Positions 1-9,373 of a DNA stretch of 64,000 nt are shown here, piece after piece (within the stretch, counting starts at the first letter, position 1; every line of letters starts with the position of its first letter). The stretch comes from Hyphomicrobium_A sp044507625. GTDB taxonomy: Bacteria > Pseudomonadota > Alphaproteobacteria > Rhizobiales > Hyphomicrobiaceae. The translations under genes were made by a program, and so were the position numbers. The DNA lies in assembly GCA_044507625.1 (NCBI GenBank), contig JBIQJE010000001.1, forward strand, positions 1-64,000, read 5' to 3'. The notes beneath the pieces were generated by a model. That model did not search any database. It was given only the letters and a program-made list of their open reading frames with translations, and was not told where the DNA came from.

Positions 1-790
<790 letters not shown>

Positions 791-873
791 CTCGTTCCCT
801 GTGGAGCGCGCATTTGGCTCGGCCCAACCCCTTCGACCGGATCTATTCCGGGCATCGCACAACGCTGGCCGTT

Positions 874-903
874 AACATAGGATTGCACCTCGGCATTGCC
901 AAG
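874..903 (-). promoter_or_regulatory. Predicted RpoH (sigma-32) promoter of ftsH
   Basis: On the minus strand, 84 bases before the ftsH start codon, CTTGGC (898-903) and CCTATGTT (874-881) are separated by 16 bases. This fits the alphaproteobacterial heat-shock promoter layout (CTTG, about 16-17 bases, CCTATNT). ftsH is a classic RpoH target, so position and match support each other. Prediction only. Confidence 0.6.
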
Positions 904-993
904 TTACACACCCTTCGCTCCCCAGGAGCTTAACGGAGAGGCCCTTTAGGTGCGACCGGCGCGCCGTCGCAGCGCGCATGCCAAATCCGAGCA

Positions 994-2367
994 TTAGCCA
1001 AGAAATTCGGCTGAATAGAGCCCGGCGGTGTCCCGCCAGTGGGCGGGCGCATCTTGAAAGCCGACAAAATAAGGCACCGTCAGCAGTTTTTCCCCTTGCC
1101 AGAAGGCGGGCAGGCCGGCGGCTGCGGCGGCCGGCACGGCGGGATTGGGCCAGGACTTGCGGTCCGCCCGCTGACGTAGCTCAGAAAAGGCTGCGAGGCC
1201 GAGAGCACGCACCTCCACCGGCGCGCCGTCGGCGGATGCCCTGACGCGGAACCGCCGGTCCCAGACCGCGGCCATTCCCGGTTGCAGCTTCAGCTCTTGG
1301 GGGCCGTCCCGCCCCATCTCCCGCCAGACGCGGATGCTCTCGCCATGGCGCGAGACGACGGCGCCGCCGAGCGTTGCCCCCTCGAACGCCATCTCCAGCA
1401 TCCGCGCATCGAGTGCTTCGAGTTGCGCCAGCCGCACCGGATCCGCTTCGCCGCCATAAGAGGCGATGAGACGGCCGAGCAGGCGCAAGCGAAGCTCTGC
1501 CGGTGCAATGTTCCATTCTCCGCACGTAAAGCTTGCGAATGCGCCGCTGTGCAGGTCGAGATGCACCCGCTCCTCAAGGCCGGCAAGTGCATATTCGACC
1601 GCATCGCGGGCGCGGGCCAGCCGGCGCGCGCTCAGCGCAAGCCTGTCGTTGGCGAAACCGAGATCGGAAAGCACGGCCGCCGCTTTGCGGATGCGCACGC
1701 GCTCGAAGCGATCCGCCTCGTTGCTCGGATCCTCGATCCACTGCGCGCCTGCAGCCCGGAGCGTCGCCCGCAGCCGCGCGCCCGCTACGCCAAGGAGGGG
1801 GCGCAGCAGAACCACCTTGCCCTCGTCGTCGAGGGCGCGCGCGGGCGCCATTGCGGCGAGGCCGTCGAGACCGCTCCCGCGGGCTAGCCGCATGAGCAAC
1901 GTCTCGGCTTGGTCGTCCTCGGTGTGCGCGGTGACGACGGCAACCGGGTCCTCCCCACCATAGGAGCGTGCGAGATCCGCCAGCAGGCGATAGCGCGCGG
2001 TACGCGCGGCGTCTTGAATTCCCGTTAGGGGCTTGTCGCCGGACCACTCCAGCAGCCGTGCCTCGAAGCCAAGCTTGCGGGCTTCGCCGATAACCCACTC
2101 CGCTTCCGCGCCCGAGCTGGCGCGCAGGCCGTGATCGACGCTTGCGACCATGATTGCCGGCGTTACGTCCCCGTGCGCCCTCCGCTGCATCCAGCGCGAG
2201 GCGAGATGCATCATCGCTGTGCTGTCGGCGCCGCCCGACACCGCGAGAATGACAAGGGGGAAATCGACGAGCGGGGAGAGCAGCGCGTCGAGCTCGTCGT
2301 CGCGCACCGGATCCGGCGATCCGCTGCCCGTGGCGCTCACCGCCCGATTGCGATCAGCCGCACCCAA
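994..2367 (-). CDS. tilS: tRNA(Ile)-lysidine synthetase
   Basis: Cytoplasmic enzyme that modifies C34 of the tRNA(Ile) CAU anticodon to lysidine so that it reads AUA. The N-PP-loop ATP motif SGGADS lies at about residues 44-49, followed by the conserved VDHGLR and AHTEDDQAET segments; the C-terminal half is the less conserved substrate domain. The frame as drawn starts at TTG 2367, overlapping the cpoB stop by 14 bases with GGAG upstream; a GTG at 2340, just after the cpoB stop, is an alternative that leaves all motifs intact. Located between cpoB and ftsH on the same strand. Confidence 0.93.
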   Translation of the reverse strand: MGAADRNRAVSATGSGSPDPVRDDELDALLSPLVDFPLVILAVSGGADSTAMMHLASRWMQRRAHGDVTPAIMVASVDHGLRASSGAEAEWVIGEARKLGFEARLLEWSGDKPLTGIQDAARTARYRLLADLARSYGGEDPVAVVTAHTEDDQAETLLMRLARGSGLDGLAAMAPARALDDEGKVVLLRPLLGVAGARLRATLRAAGAQWIEDPSNEADRFERVRIRKAAAVLSDLGFANDRLALSARRLARARDAVEYALAGLEERVHLDLHSGAFASFTCGEWNIAPAELRLRLLGRLIASYGGEADPVRLAQLEALDARMLEMAFEGATLGGAVVSRHGESIRVWREMGRDGPQELKLQPGMAAVWDRRFRVRASADGAPVEVRALGLAAFSELRQRADRKSWPNPAVPAAAAAGLPAFWQGEKLLTVPYFVGFQDAPAHWRDTAGLYSAEFLG

Positions 2368-3439
2368 TGCGCTGGCGCTCCGACTTGGCGCGCATCTTCA
2401 CGTTCTCCGGCGCGTTGGGAAAGCGCGTCGCCAACTCCCCGAACGAGGAGCACGCCGCATCTTTCTGGCCGAGGCGATCGAGCGACATCGCGAGCTTCAA
2501 CAGGCTGTCGGCCGCGCGCGCGTTACCGGCGTAGTTCTGGTAGCCCTTGAGGAACGCATTGGCCGCAGCTTTGAACTCACCGCGCACGAAATGCGCTTCT
2601 CCAAGCCAATACTGCGCGTTGCCGGCGAGCGAGTCCTGCGGGTAGCGGGCGAGGAAGTCCTCGAACGCGCCCTGCGCCGCCGTGTAGTCGCGCTGCATCA
2701 GGTAACCGTAGGCGGTCTCGTAAAGCTGCTTGGCGTTACCCTGATCGGCGGCATTGGGCGCCGTGGCAGCGCCGAATGCCGGCGGGAGCGCCGCCATTTC
2801 CGGCGCTGGATCGGAAGCCGCGCCCGTACCCCCTGCTGGCGCCGCATGGGTATCGTTGGCGATGAACCCGCCGATGGAATCATCACCGCTGCCCGCAGTG
2901 ACCGTCGTCGAGCCGAAGCGGCCCATATCCGTTGTAGCCGTTGTGGACGTGCCGAATGACGCGACGTCAGCCGGCGGCGGCACCTGAGCCGCAAAGGTAT
3001 CCGGCGCGGGAGCGGCGTCGGAACGGCGCGGCTGGCTGCCTTGCGAGCGCATCTGATCGGTAAGCTGCTGCACCTGGGCCGAGAGCGCACGCAATTGTGT
3101 TTCAAGTCCGTCAAGGCGCACGCTGTCGGCACCGCCGCTGAAACCTCCACCGCCGGAAGCCGGAGCCGCGCCGCCGCCGCGGGCGAGGGATTCCAGCGTA
3201 CCGATGACGACCTGCATGTCGACGAGCTGCTCTTCGAGCTGCTCCACGCGACGGCGCAAGGCCGCATCCTCGCCACCGCCGGCCGTCGCCTTGCCTTTAG
3301 CCTGTCCACCACCCTGGGCCGGCGCCGCCTGCGCCACGCGCAAAGCTTCGGCGCTGGCACCCGTTGCAGAAAGAAGACCGGCGAGGCATGCGCCCGCAAT
3401 GACGGCAGGCGCGATCAGGCGGAACAGGGGGCGATACAT
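2354..3439 (-). CDS. cpoB: Tol-Pal coordinator CpoB/YbgF, periplasmic TPR protein
   Basis: Periplasmic partner of TolA that links Tol-Pal-driven outer membrane constriction to septal peptidoglycan synthesis. ATG at 3439 is chosen because it directly precedes a signal peptide (MYRPLFRLIAPAV onward, cleavage near ASA); the frame stays open upstream but that part looks non-coding. About 361 residues: coiled-coil heptads at roughly 50-130 (QLEEQLVDMQ, LDGLETQLRA), a low-complexity Ala/Pro/Gly linker, then TPR repeats from about 235 to the end (ETAYGYLMQRDYTAAQGAFE, QYWLGEAHFVRGEFKAAANA). The linker is longer than in E. coli. Last Tol gene of the cluster, overlapping tilS. Confidence 0.93.
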   Translation of the reverse strand: MYRPLFRLIAPAVIAGACLAGLLSATGASAEALRVAQAAPAQGGGQAKGKATAGGGEDAALRRRVEQLEEQLVDMQVVIGTLESLARGGGAAPASGGGGFSGGADSVRLDGLETQLRALSAQVQQLTDQMRSQGSQPRRSDAAPAPDTFAAQVPPPADVASFGTSTTATTDMGRFGSTTVTAGSGDDSIGGFIANDTHAAPAGGTGAASDPAPEMAALPPAFGAATAPNAADQGNAKQLYETAYGYLMQRDYTAAQGAFEDFLARYPQDSLAGNAQYWLGEAHFVRGEFKAAANAFLKGYQNYAGNARAADSLLKLAMSLDRLGQKDAACSSFGELATRFPNAPENVKMRAKSERQRIGCG

Positions 3440-3577
3440 GGCCGTTGCGTTACCTAAGCTGTCTAAGGGGTCGCGTAAGTAGGAAAAACCTTGGACCGAA
3501 AAGGTCTTACCGCCACCCATAGCGGCAGGTCGCAGCATTTCCATCCGGCATCTAGGCATCACTTAAGGCCTGGCTTG

Positions 3578-4585
3578 TCAACGCGCCACACCGACAGGCC
3601 GCGCGAGAAGAGCTCCTTCGGGAGCGGTTTCTGGAAAGCTCACCGACACCTTCGGATCCGGCTCGGCGGTGCGCGGACCACCGGTCACGAGACCGAGCCG
3701 GTGGTGCGTACCGCCGGCGAACACGAGCGTCACCGCGCGCCGGTTCTGCGCCCTGCAATCGACATCGGCGCACGTGGCGAGCCTTACCGCGCGTCCCATG
3801 GGCACGATGGCGAGGCGGCCCGGCTCGACTCCCTCGGCGATAAGCCGCTGGCGTACGGCCTCGGCGCGCTGAACGGAGAGGGAGAGATTCTCCTCCTCGC
3901 TTCCCGGCTCGTCGGCGTGGCCTTCGATGGCCGCTTCGAACTCGCGCCAGCGGATCAGCCACTGTGCCTGCGCGGCCAGCGCCACCCGTGCGCGGGTTCC
4001 AAGCTCGGCGCTGCCGGGGGCGAAAAATATGCGGTCACCGGCCTCGACGCGCAGCTTCGCTTGAATGGAAGCGTTGCGCCGTACCTCGAGATCCCACGTC
4101 GGGCTGCGGCGAAAGCCGGTCTCGATCGCGGCTGGGGCAGGCATTGGTTCCGACACGCTGAGCGAGCCGGTGGATTCCGGCGCGGTCACGGCCGCCGGGA
4201 GTGTCCCCCCGGCATCCGCATGGTGTTGCGGGCGCTCGCTCTGAAGCGGCCCGGCATTCAGCGCCGGCCCCTCGAGCGCGCGGCGCGCACGCTCCGCGGC
4301 CGGCGTATCCGGGTATTTGCTGAGCACCGATTCGAACGTCGCCCGCGCGAAATCCGGGTGACCGGCTTCGAGCTTCTCGAGCCCATCGACATAAAGCTCC
4401 GACGCACGCTGTTCGGGGCCGTAGGTATCGCGCGCGCCGTAGGAATGTCCGCCGCCACCGCGGTTGTACGTCGGTTCGGCGATCGCAACCCCGTAGGCAC
4501 CGGCAGTGAGCACAACGATAGCGCAAGCGGTGCCGAGCATGGTGCGCACAATCGCGCTGCTCGTCCTGCGCTGAAGCCTCGGCAT
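3578..4585 (-). CDS. OmpA-family periplasmic/outer membrane protein with N-terminal TPR-like repeat
   Basis: 335 residues. Signal peptide at about 1-36 (hydrophobic AIVRTMLGTACAIVVLTAGA, no lipobox cysteine), one TPR-like helical pair at about 62-106 (ELYVDGLEKLEAGHPDFARA), then an OmpA C-terminal-like peptidoglycan-binding domain from about 205 (IFFAPGSAEL, IEGHADEPGS, NLSLSVQRAEAV, end CRAQNRRAVTL). The OmpA domain is of the same kind as Pal one gene upstream, including the cysteine near CRAQNRRA, but it lacks the lipid anchor. It may be a second peptidoglycan anchor of the Tol-Pal system. Function unproven; family assignment firm. Confidence 0.88.
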   Translation of the reverse strand: MPRLQRRTSSAIVRTMLGTACAIVVLTAGAYGVAIAEPTYNRGGGGHSYGARDTYGPEQRASELYVDGLEKLEAGHPDFARATFESVLSKYPDTPAAERARRALEGPALNAGPLQSERPQHHADAGGTLPAAVTAPESTGSLSVSEPMPAPAAIETGFRRSPTWDLEVRRNASIQAKLRVEAGDRIFFAPGSAELGTRARVALAAQAQWLIRWREFEAAIEGHADEPGSEEENLSLSVQRAEAVRQRLIAEGVEPGRLAIVPMGRAVRLATCADVDCRAQNRRAVTLVFAGGTHHRLGLVTGGPRTAEPDPKVSVSFPETAPEGALLARPVGVAR

Positions 4586-5606
4586 AAAAATTTCCCCACG
4601 GCCAAACCGCTGAAATCGCAGAAATCATTGCCCAGCGTTTGCGGCGATTGTTTGCCGTGTTGCAGGCGCGCGTGTGTGGCTGTGGATGTGCGGCGGCAGC
4701 GCAACAGCAGCCGTCACGCCAAGCGGCCCCGTGGCGTATTTTGCTGGTTTAGACACGCTCGCGCGCCGTTGCAGGACCGCCTGCCTGGCCGCGGGAAAGC
4801 GTCCCCGAGGCGTATGCGTGGCGCCGCCTTCCCTCTTGTTTCCGCACCGCTCCCTTCAAGCGCTGACATGCGTACCATCTGGGCCATCGTGGGGAGCAGC
4901 GTCGGGTTGGAGGCGCCGCGTCGATGCGAGCTCGAGTTTCGCGTACGGGATCGGCTGCTCCGTAACACCTGGCGGTGGCACGCTTTGATCAGCGCGACGC
5001 GGAGCATCCTGCGGTGTACCCATTGCGGCGTTGATTCGACCGCCCATCGCTGCCGCCGGAATTGACCGCCTCAGACGCCGCATCAGGGGGAGAATGACGT
5101 CCGACACGCACCGGCCAGCAATTCGCGGGCATGCAGGGCAAAACCCCGTTGCGCCGCGCGGCCTCACTCACGAATATCGGCCCGCAGAAGATTTTCTGCC
5201 CCCGACCCGGCCGCCAATTCAAGCCGTGAAGACAGGACGTCCCAATCCGTTCAGGGCGTTGCTTGCGCGGCACCGGTGGCCGGCAGATCGACGACGGTGC
5301 TTATCGAAGCGGACGCCATTGCAGCGCTGCTCAGCTTGAGCCGGAACCTCGCGGCTGAAATCGGCGAACTCGGCGCACTCGCCAGCCAACCATAGGCGGA
5401 GGCGCATTCGCGCATCGACCCACCGTGCCTCGTGGCGCCGACGATCCCCATTGCGAATGGAAATCGTGCCGACTCCCGGCCTAACAGATCGATGACACTG
5501 ATCGCTCCGGCAACCGTCAGCAGCCACCTTCGCCCACTTAACCCACGCGCACGCGCGCCCGAAACTCGGCCAGGCCGCGACAACTGCCCAATACCGCGCG
5601 CGAATC
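4586..5606. other. Long non-coding gap between the OmpA/TPR gene and pal
   Basis: About 1 kb with no convincing gene. Short open frames exist on both strands (for example 5251-5583 minus, TTG start), but none has a ribosome binding site, a recognisable domain or the local codon pattern. No tRNA-like cloverleaf or rRNA segment was seen. The pal terminator lies at its right end, so the OmpA/TPR gene probably has its own promoter here. Confidence 0.5.
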
Positions 5607-5608
5607 AA

Positions 5609-5635
5609 AAAATCCCGGAGAGGCTCCGGGATTTT
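5609..5635 (-). terminator. Rho-independent terminator after pal
   Basis: Perfect 10-bp stem AATCCCGGAG / CTCCGGGATT (5611-5620 and 5624-5633) with a 3-base loop. Flanking A and T runs extend it and give a run of six T on the minus strand after the stem. It lies 57 bases downstream of the pal stop codon. Confidence 0.85.
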
Positions 5636-5691
5636 CAATTGCTCTGCTGTATCGAGCGACGCTCAACGGGGCGATCGCCCCCGTTCTGCTG

Positions 5692-6201
5692 TCAGTTTCC
5701 GGCGGTGCGCGAGTTCAGCACCGTCTGCGCGCGGCGATTCTGCGACCAGCACGAGATGTCGTTGCAGACCGCGACCGGACGCTCTTTGCCGTACGAGATG
5801 GTGCGGATGCGCGCGCCGTTGATTCCATTCTGCGCGAGGAAGTTGCGCACCGTCGTGGCGCGGCGGGCGCCGAGCGCGATGTTGTATTCGCGCGTGCCGC
5901 GCTCGTCGGCGTGGCCTTCGATGGTGATGGTATACTGCGGATAATGCTGCAGCCACTGCGCCTGCTTTTGCAGCGTGGCCGTCGCTTCCGGCGTCAGGTC
6001 CGTGCTGTCGGTCGTGAAGTAGACGATATCGCCGACGTTAACCGAGAAGTCCCGGTGCGTGCCCGGCGCGACCGATCCATCACGGCCTGTGAGCTGCGAG
6101 GACGGCTGGTTCTCATTGTTCGCGCAGCCAGCGGCTAGAGCACCCGCAAGCACAATGGCAAGCAGGCGCGGCGCGCGGGCGAACCAGGTTGTCGTGGCCA
6201 T
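5692..6201 (-). CDS. pal: Peptidoglycan-associated lipoprotein Pal
   Basis: Outer membrane lipoprotein that binds peptidoglycan and TolB. Start ATG 6201 is preferred (AAAGGG six bases upstream); in-frame ATGs at 6216 and 6207 and a GTG at 6225 are possible. From 6201: 169 residues, signal peptide with lipobox LAAGC (Cys26), then an OmpA-like domain with VYFTTDSTDL, TIEGHADERGTREYN and ARRATTVRNFL typical of Pal. A terminator follows directly. About 875 bases separate it from the lipoprotein genes upstream, so it may have its own promoter. Confidence 0.97.
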   Translation of the reverse strand: MATTTWFARAPRLLAIVLAGALAAGCANNENQPSSQLTGRDGSVAPGTHRDFSVNVGDIVYFTTDSTDLTPEATATLQKQAQWLQHYPQYTITIEGHADERGTREYNIALGARRATTVRNFLAQNGINGARIRTISYGKERPVAVCNDISCWSQNRRAQTVLNSRTAGN

Positions 6202-6988
6202 GAACATCCCTTTCATCGCTCTCACACCAAGGCGCAGTGGAGCGACTGTTCCAGTTCAACGAGGGCGTAGCCGAACGCTTGTACGAAAATATGGCCAACA
6301 CCCGCGCAGTATGCGGCACCTTTCTCCGATTCGGTTTGGGAAGCACCGCCCACAAACCAATAATCGGTGGGAAGCCCGCACGCGCGGTGACCAAAGGCCC
6401 CGGTGTGACCCGTAAGCCGCGGAACCTTCTCCGGTCTCCGCCGTGCGCCGATGGAATACATCGCCGCCGCGTCCAGTGCATCCGATTAAGTGGCGCAGCT
6501 GTACCAAAGGCAGATCGCGACGGGCCGATGGGAAGGCGGACCTGTGATTCCCATCCCTCGTCCGGCCTATGGAGAACGGGCTGGTCGATGCTTCCGAAGT
6601 GCCCCCGAAAATTGCCCGGGCGCCTACACCCAACGACGTCGAGAATCTCGCACCCGCGCATAACTAGAGGAGACGCAGCTTTATACCTGGGGGAGCACCG
6701 CGCCGCCGCCCCGGTTCGCGCGCGAGTCCGCCAGAGCCACAGAACGCCCCTAGATCCAAGCGGCTGTGAGCGCGTCGATCAGCGACTACCCAGCCCCCGC
6801 CCCGCTCCATCCCTTCTCTAGGAAGACCACGCGGACGCCGGGAAAGCCCCGATCCAGGACGGGGTGCTGCAGCCCGAGCCCGAGATCAGCCATGAACCCC
6901 TTCGCCGACTCCACTCGCCGTGCGCCCTTGATCCAGCTAACGAACCGAAGATCGAACGTAGCGACGCCAAACGTGACGCCAAACACAC
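6202..6988. other. Non-coding gap between the mini-lipoprotein cluster and pal
   Basis: Nearly 800 bases without a supportable gene. Small frames occur on both strands (for example 6786-6986 minus) but without ribosome binding sites or recognisable domains. It presumably carries the pal promoter at its left end; no clear sigma-70 boxes were picked out by eye. Confidence 0.4.
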
Positions 6989-7030
6989 CAAGGCCGAGGC
7001 AAACGCCTTTAAGCGTCTGCCTCGGCCTTG
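6989..7030 (-). terminator. Strong hairpin after the mini-lipoprotein cluster
   Basis: Perfect 13-bp stem CAAGGCCGAGGCA (6989-7001) / TGCCTCGGCCTTG (7018-7030), continued after one mismatch by a 4-bp inner stem and a 6-base loop. On the minus strand it is followed by a T/G-rich stretch (TGGTGTGTTTGG), a weak U tract. It lies 46 bases after the stop of the last mini-lipoprotein gene, so it most likely ends that transcript. Confidence 0.65.
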
Positions 7031-7076
7031 AAAATCGGCCTCCAAGCGCGTGGGCAGGGAGGCTGAATTCTTTGGC

Positions 7077-7202
7077 TTAGCGAGCCGGCTGCGTCGCCGC
7101 CGGAACGTCGGCGCCGAGCTTCAGCGGAGCAGGCTCCTCGCGGCGGCAAGCGCCGAGAGCAACTGCAGCAACTACGGCCGCGATAAGGATGGCCCCCTTC
7201 AT
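7077..7202 (-). CDS. Mini-lipoprotein 1 of 3 (41 aa)
   Basis: Below the usual gene-calling size. ATG 7202, with AGGAG nine bases upstream (two earlier in-frame ATGs sit too close to it). The protein is a lipoprotein signal peptide (MKGAILIAAVVAAVALGAC, lipobox LGAC, Cys19) plus a 22-residue tail: RREEPAPLKLGAD, then a variable end. It is clearly paralogous to the two ORFs upstream (7251-7370 and 7411-7545), sharing ALGACRREEPAPLKLGAD. Arg after the Cys is not an inner-membrane retention signal in enterobacterial rules, so outer membrane placement is likely (inference). Function unknown. It resembles entericidin-size lipoproteins in scale only. Confidence 0.85.
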   Translation of the reverse strand: MKGAILIAAVVAAVALGACRREEPAPLKLGADVPAATQPAR

Positions 7203-7250
7203 CGTCATCATCTCCTAAAAGGTTTTCCCACCAGCTCCTAAGCGAAATGC

Positions 7251-7370
7251 TTAGCGAGCAACTTCCGTGATCATGTCAGCGCCGAGCTTCAGCGGAGCGG
7301 GCTCTTCACGACGGCAAGCGCCCAGAGCAACAGCAGCGACGACGACGGCGAGTACGATTGCACTCTTCAT
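7251..7370 (-). CDS. Mini-lipoprotein 2 of 3 (39 aa)
   Basis: ATG 7370 with AGGAG eight bases upstream. Signal peptide MKSAIVLAVVVAAVALGAC with lipobox LGAC (Cys19), then RREEPAPLKLGADMITEVAR. Middle member of a tandem array; spacers to its neighbours are 40 and 48 bases, so the three are probably one transcript. The mature peptide is only about 21 residues, so it cannot hold a catalytic domain. The conserved block is kept at protein level while third codon positions differ between copies, a sign of selection on the protein. Confidence 0.85.
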   Translation of the reverse strand: MKSAIVLAVVVAAVALGACRREEPAPLKLGADMITEVAR

Positions 7371-7410
7371 AGCATTTTCTCCTATGTTGTCCTGGTCTTG
7401 CCGCCTGCTC

Positions 7411-7545
7411 TTAGTGAGCCGGCTGCGAAGCGACAGGCATATCAGCGCCCAGCTTCAGCGGAGCGGGTTCCTCACGACGGCACGCGCCCAGAGCAACGGC
7501 CGCAACCACTGCTGACAAAACGATCAGCCCCTTAAAACCCTGCAT
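7411..7545 (-). CDS. Mini-lipoprotein 3 of 3 (44 aa)
   Basis: First in transcription order. ATG 7545 with AGGAG eight bases upstream. The signal peptide is slightly longer (starts MQGFKGLIVLSAV, lipobox LGAC, Cys22), then the shared RREEPAPLKLGAD and a variable end MPVASQPAH. The promoter should lie between here and the tolB stop (7546-7818); no confident -35/-10 pair was found, though a 12-bp palindrome TCTTGATCAAGA lies at 7606-7617. No known family recognised. Confidence 0.85.
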   Translation of the reverse strand: MQGFKGLIVLSAVVAAVALGACRREEPAPLKLGADMPVASQPAH

Positions 7546-7818
7546 GGTCTCATCTCCTGATGCTTTATCGGCACTAGCCATATATTGGGGTACTGGCGCG
7601 GCTCGTCTTGATCAAGAACAGAGGCGGTTATCCCTCAGTTTTCCAAGCCGGTAGGTGCGAAAATGCAACGCCGTTTCGCACCTTTCCAAAGAGCGCCTCA
7701 AACTCCCCCGCCAATGCCGCAAGATATTGATTCTACGCGATGTACTTGCCTCCCGAGTACTGAGGCGCTTGTGCATCATAGGACGCCGGATTCGGTTAAT
7801 TTCCCGTTAAATCCTGTC

Positions 7819-9297
7819 TCAGTTCAGGAGCGGCGACCAGGCCGGATCGGAGGCAAAAGAGGGGGTACGGATTACCCGTTCGTTATAGCCCGTTAGGTCG
7901 ACGGAAAAGATTCGGGGCCCGCCGTTTTCGCCTTGCGATTCTCTGAAGAACATGAGCACGCGCCCGTTGGGCGCCCAGGTCGGCCCCTCGTTATGATAGC
8001 CCTCGGTCAGGACGCGCTCGCCGGAGCCGTCCGGGCGCATGACGCCAATGAGAAAGCGCCCTCCGAGTTGCTTGGTAAACGCGATGTAGTCGCCGCGCGG
8101 CGACCAGACGGGGGTCGAGTAACGCCCCTCGCCCCGGCTGATTCGATGGGGATTCGATCCATCGGAATTCATCACGTAGATCTGCTGGCTGCCATCCCGG
8201 TCCGTCTCGAACACGATCTGCCGGCCGTCCGGCGCGTAGCTGGGACTGGTGTCGATGGCCGTACCCGGGGTGAGCTGCCGCCGCTGGCGCGAGCGCAGAT
8301 CCAGCTCGAAGATCGATGAATTGCCGCCAGCCTGCAGGCTCATGATGACCCGCTGCCCGTCCGGAGAGAAGCGCGGGGCGAACGTCATCCCCGGAAAATC
8401 GCCGACGATCTCCCGTTGACCCGTCTCGAGGTTCATCAGGAAGACGCGCGGCTGGTCCCCCGTATAGGACATGAAGGTGATTTCTTGATTCGTCGGGCTG
8501 AAGCGCGGTGTCAGCACGAGCTCCTGGCCCTTGGTGAGCAACCGAACGTTGAAGCCGTCCTGATCCATGATGGCGAGGCGTTTTACCCGCCGGTCTTTCG
8601 GACCCGTTTCGTCGACGAAGACGACGCGCGTGTCGAAATAGCCCGACTCGCCCGTGAGCTGGCGGTAGACCTGATCGGCGATGATGTGGCCGACGCGGCG
8701 CCAGTTCTGTGCGCTCGTTGCAAACTTTTGCCCCGCGAGCTGGCGTCCGGTCGTCACGTCCCAGAGCCGGAATTGCGCAACGATGCGCCCATCGGCGCTG
8801 CGCCCGACTTCGCCGACGACCAGCGCGTCGGCGCGAATCGCACGCCAGTCCGGAAATCGCGGCGCCGCGTTCACATCGCGGACCTGCTCCAGGAACGAGC
8901 CGCGGTCGAGCGGGTCGAAGAGCCCGGAGTTGCCGAGATCTGCCGTGACCACCTCGGCAATCTCAGCGGCGAGCTTCGGGTCGGGGCCGAGGAAAAAGGG
9001 AATCGCGATTGGAATAGGCGCGATGGTGCCCTGGGTCTGCCGGCCCTGCAGGCCGCCCGCCCCGCTGCTGCCACCGACGAGACCGCCGCCACCCTGGCCC
9101 GGAGGCGGTGCCGGCGGCGCTTCCATCTGGCGCATCTGCGCATCGAGTCCGCCGCCGCCGGACGGCCCCTTGTAGCTGTCGTCGTACCCTTGCGCCGTCG
9201 CCGGAACGGCGGACAGACCAGCGGCGAGCACGGCTAGAGCACAGAAAGCTATCGTTTGCAGGCGTACTGGCAGAAATAGGCGCACAGCTGGCATCAT
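7819..9297 (-). CDS. tolB: Tol-Pal system beta-propeller protein TolB
   Basis: Periplasmic protein that cycles between Pal and TolA. From ATG 9297: 492 residues, signal peptide MMPAVRLFLPVRLQ to about ATAQG, a Gly/Gln/Pro-rich spacer, the N-terminal TolB domain (IPIAIPFFLGPDPK, TADLGNSGLFDPLD), then six-blade WD40-like repeats (MDQDGFNVRLLTKG, FSPDGQRVIM, YAPDGRQIVFETDRDGSQQI, WAPNGRVLMFFRE). The open frame reaches 9441, but the signal peptide fixes the start near 9297 or 9312. The Gly-rich insert after the signal peptide is unusual. Follows tolA by 76 bases. Confidence 0.96.
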   Translation of the reverse strand: MMPAVRLFLPVRLQTIAFCALAVLAAGLSAVPATAQGYDDSYKGPSGGGGLDAQMRQMEAPPAPPPGQGGGGLVGGSSGAGGLQGRQTQGTIAPIPIAIPFFLGPDPKLAAEIAEVVTADLGNSGLFDPLDRGSFLEQVRDVNAAPRFPDWRAIRADALVVGEVGRSADGRIVAQFRLWDVTTGRQLAGQKFATSAQNWRRVGHIIADQVYRQLTGESGYFDTRVVFVDETGPKDRRVKRLAIMDQDGFNVRLLTKGQELVLTPRFSPTNQEITFMSYTGDQPRVFLMNLETGQREIVGDFPGMTFAPRFSPDGQRVIMSLQAGGNSSIFELDLRSRQRRQLTPGTAIDTSPSYAPDGRQIVFETDRDGSQQIYVMNSDGSNPHRISRGEGRYSTPVWSPRGDYIAFTKQLGGRFLIGVMRPDGSGERVLTEGYHNEGPTWAPNGRVLMFFRESQGENGGPRIFSVDLTGYNERVIRTPSFASDPAWSPLLN

Positions 9298-9373
9298 TCT
9301 CGCTTCTCGCATCTCGTCGAACCTCTTGGCCATCCGTGGGCTGCTTAGCATCGAATCAAGCGTGCGCGCATGC

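Noticed and set aside
5251..5583. 110-codon minus-strand ORF downstream of pal
   Set aside because: TTG start without ribosome binding site, low-complexity translation, begins right after the pal terminator.
6786..6986. 66-codon minus-strand ORF upstream of pal
   Set aside because: No clear ribosome binding site or family; too little evidence, although the translation is not obviously random.
7606..7617. Palindrome TCTTGATCAAGA upstream of the mini-lipoproteins as an FNR/FixK box
   Set aside because: The FNR/FixK site needs TTGAT-N4-ATCAA; here the half-sites are fused without the four-base spacer.
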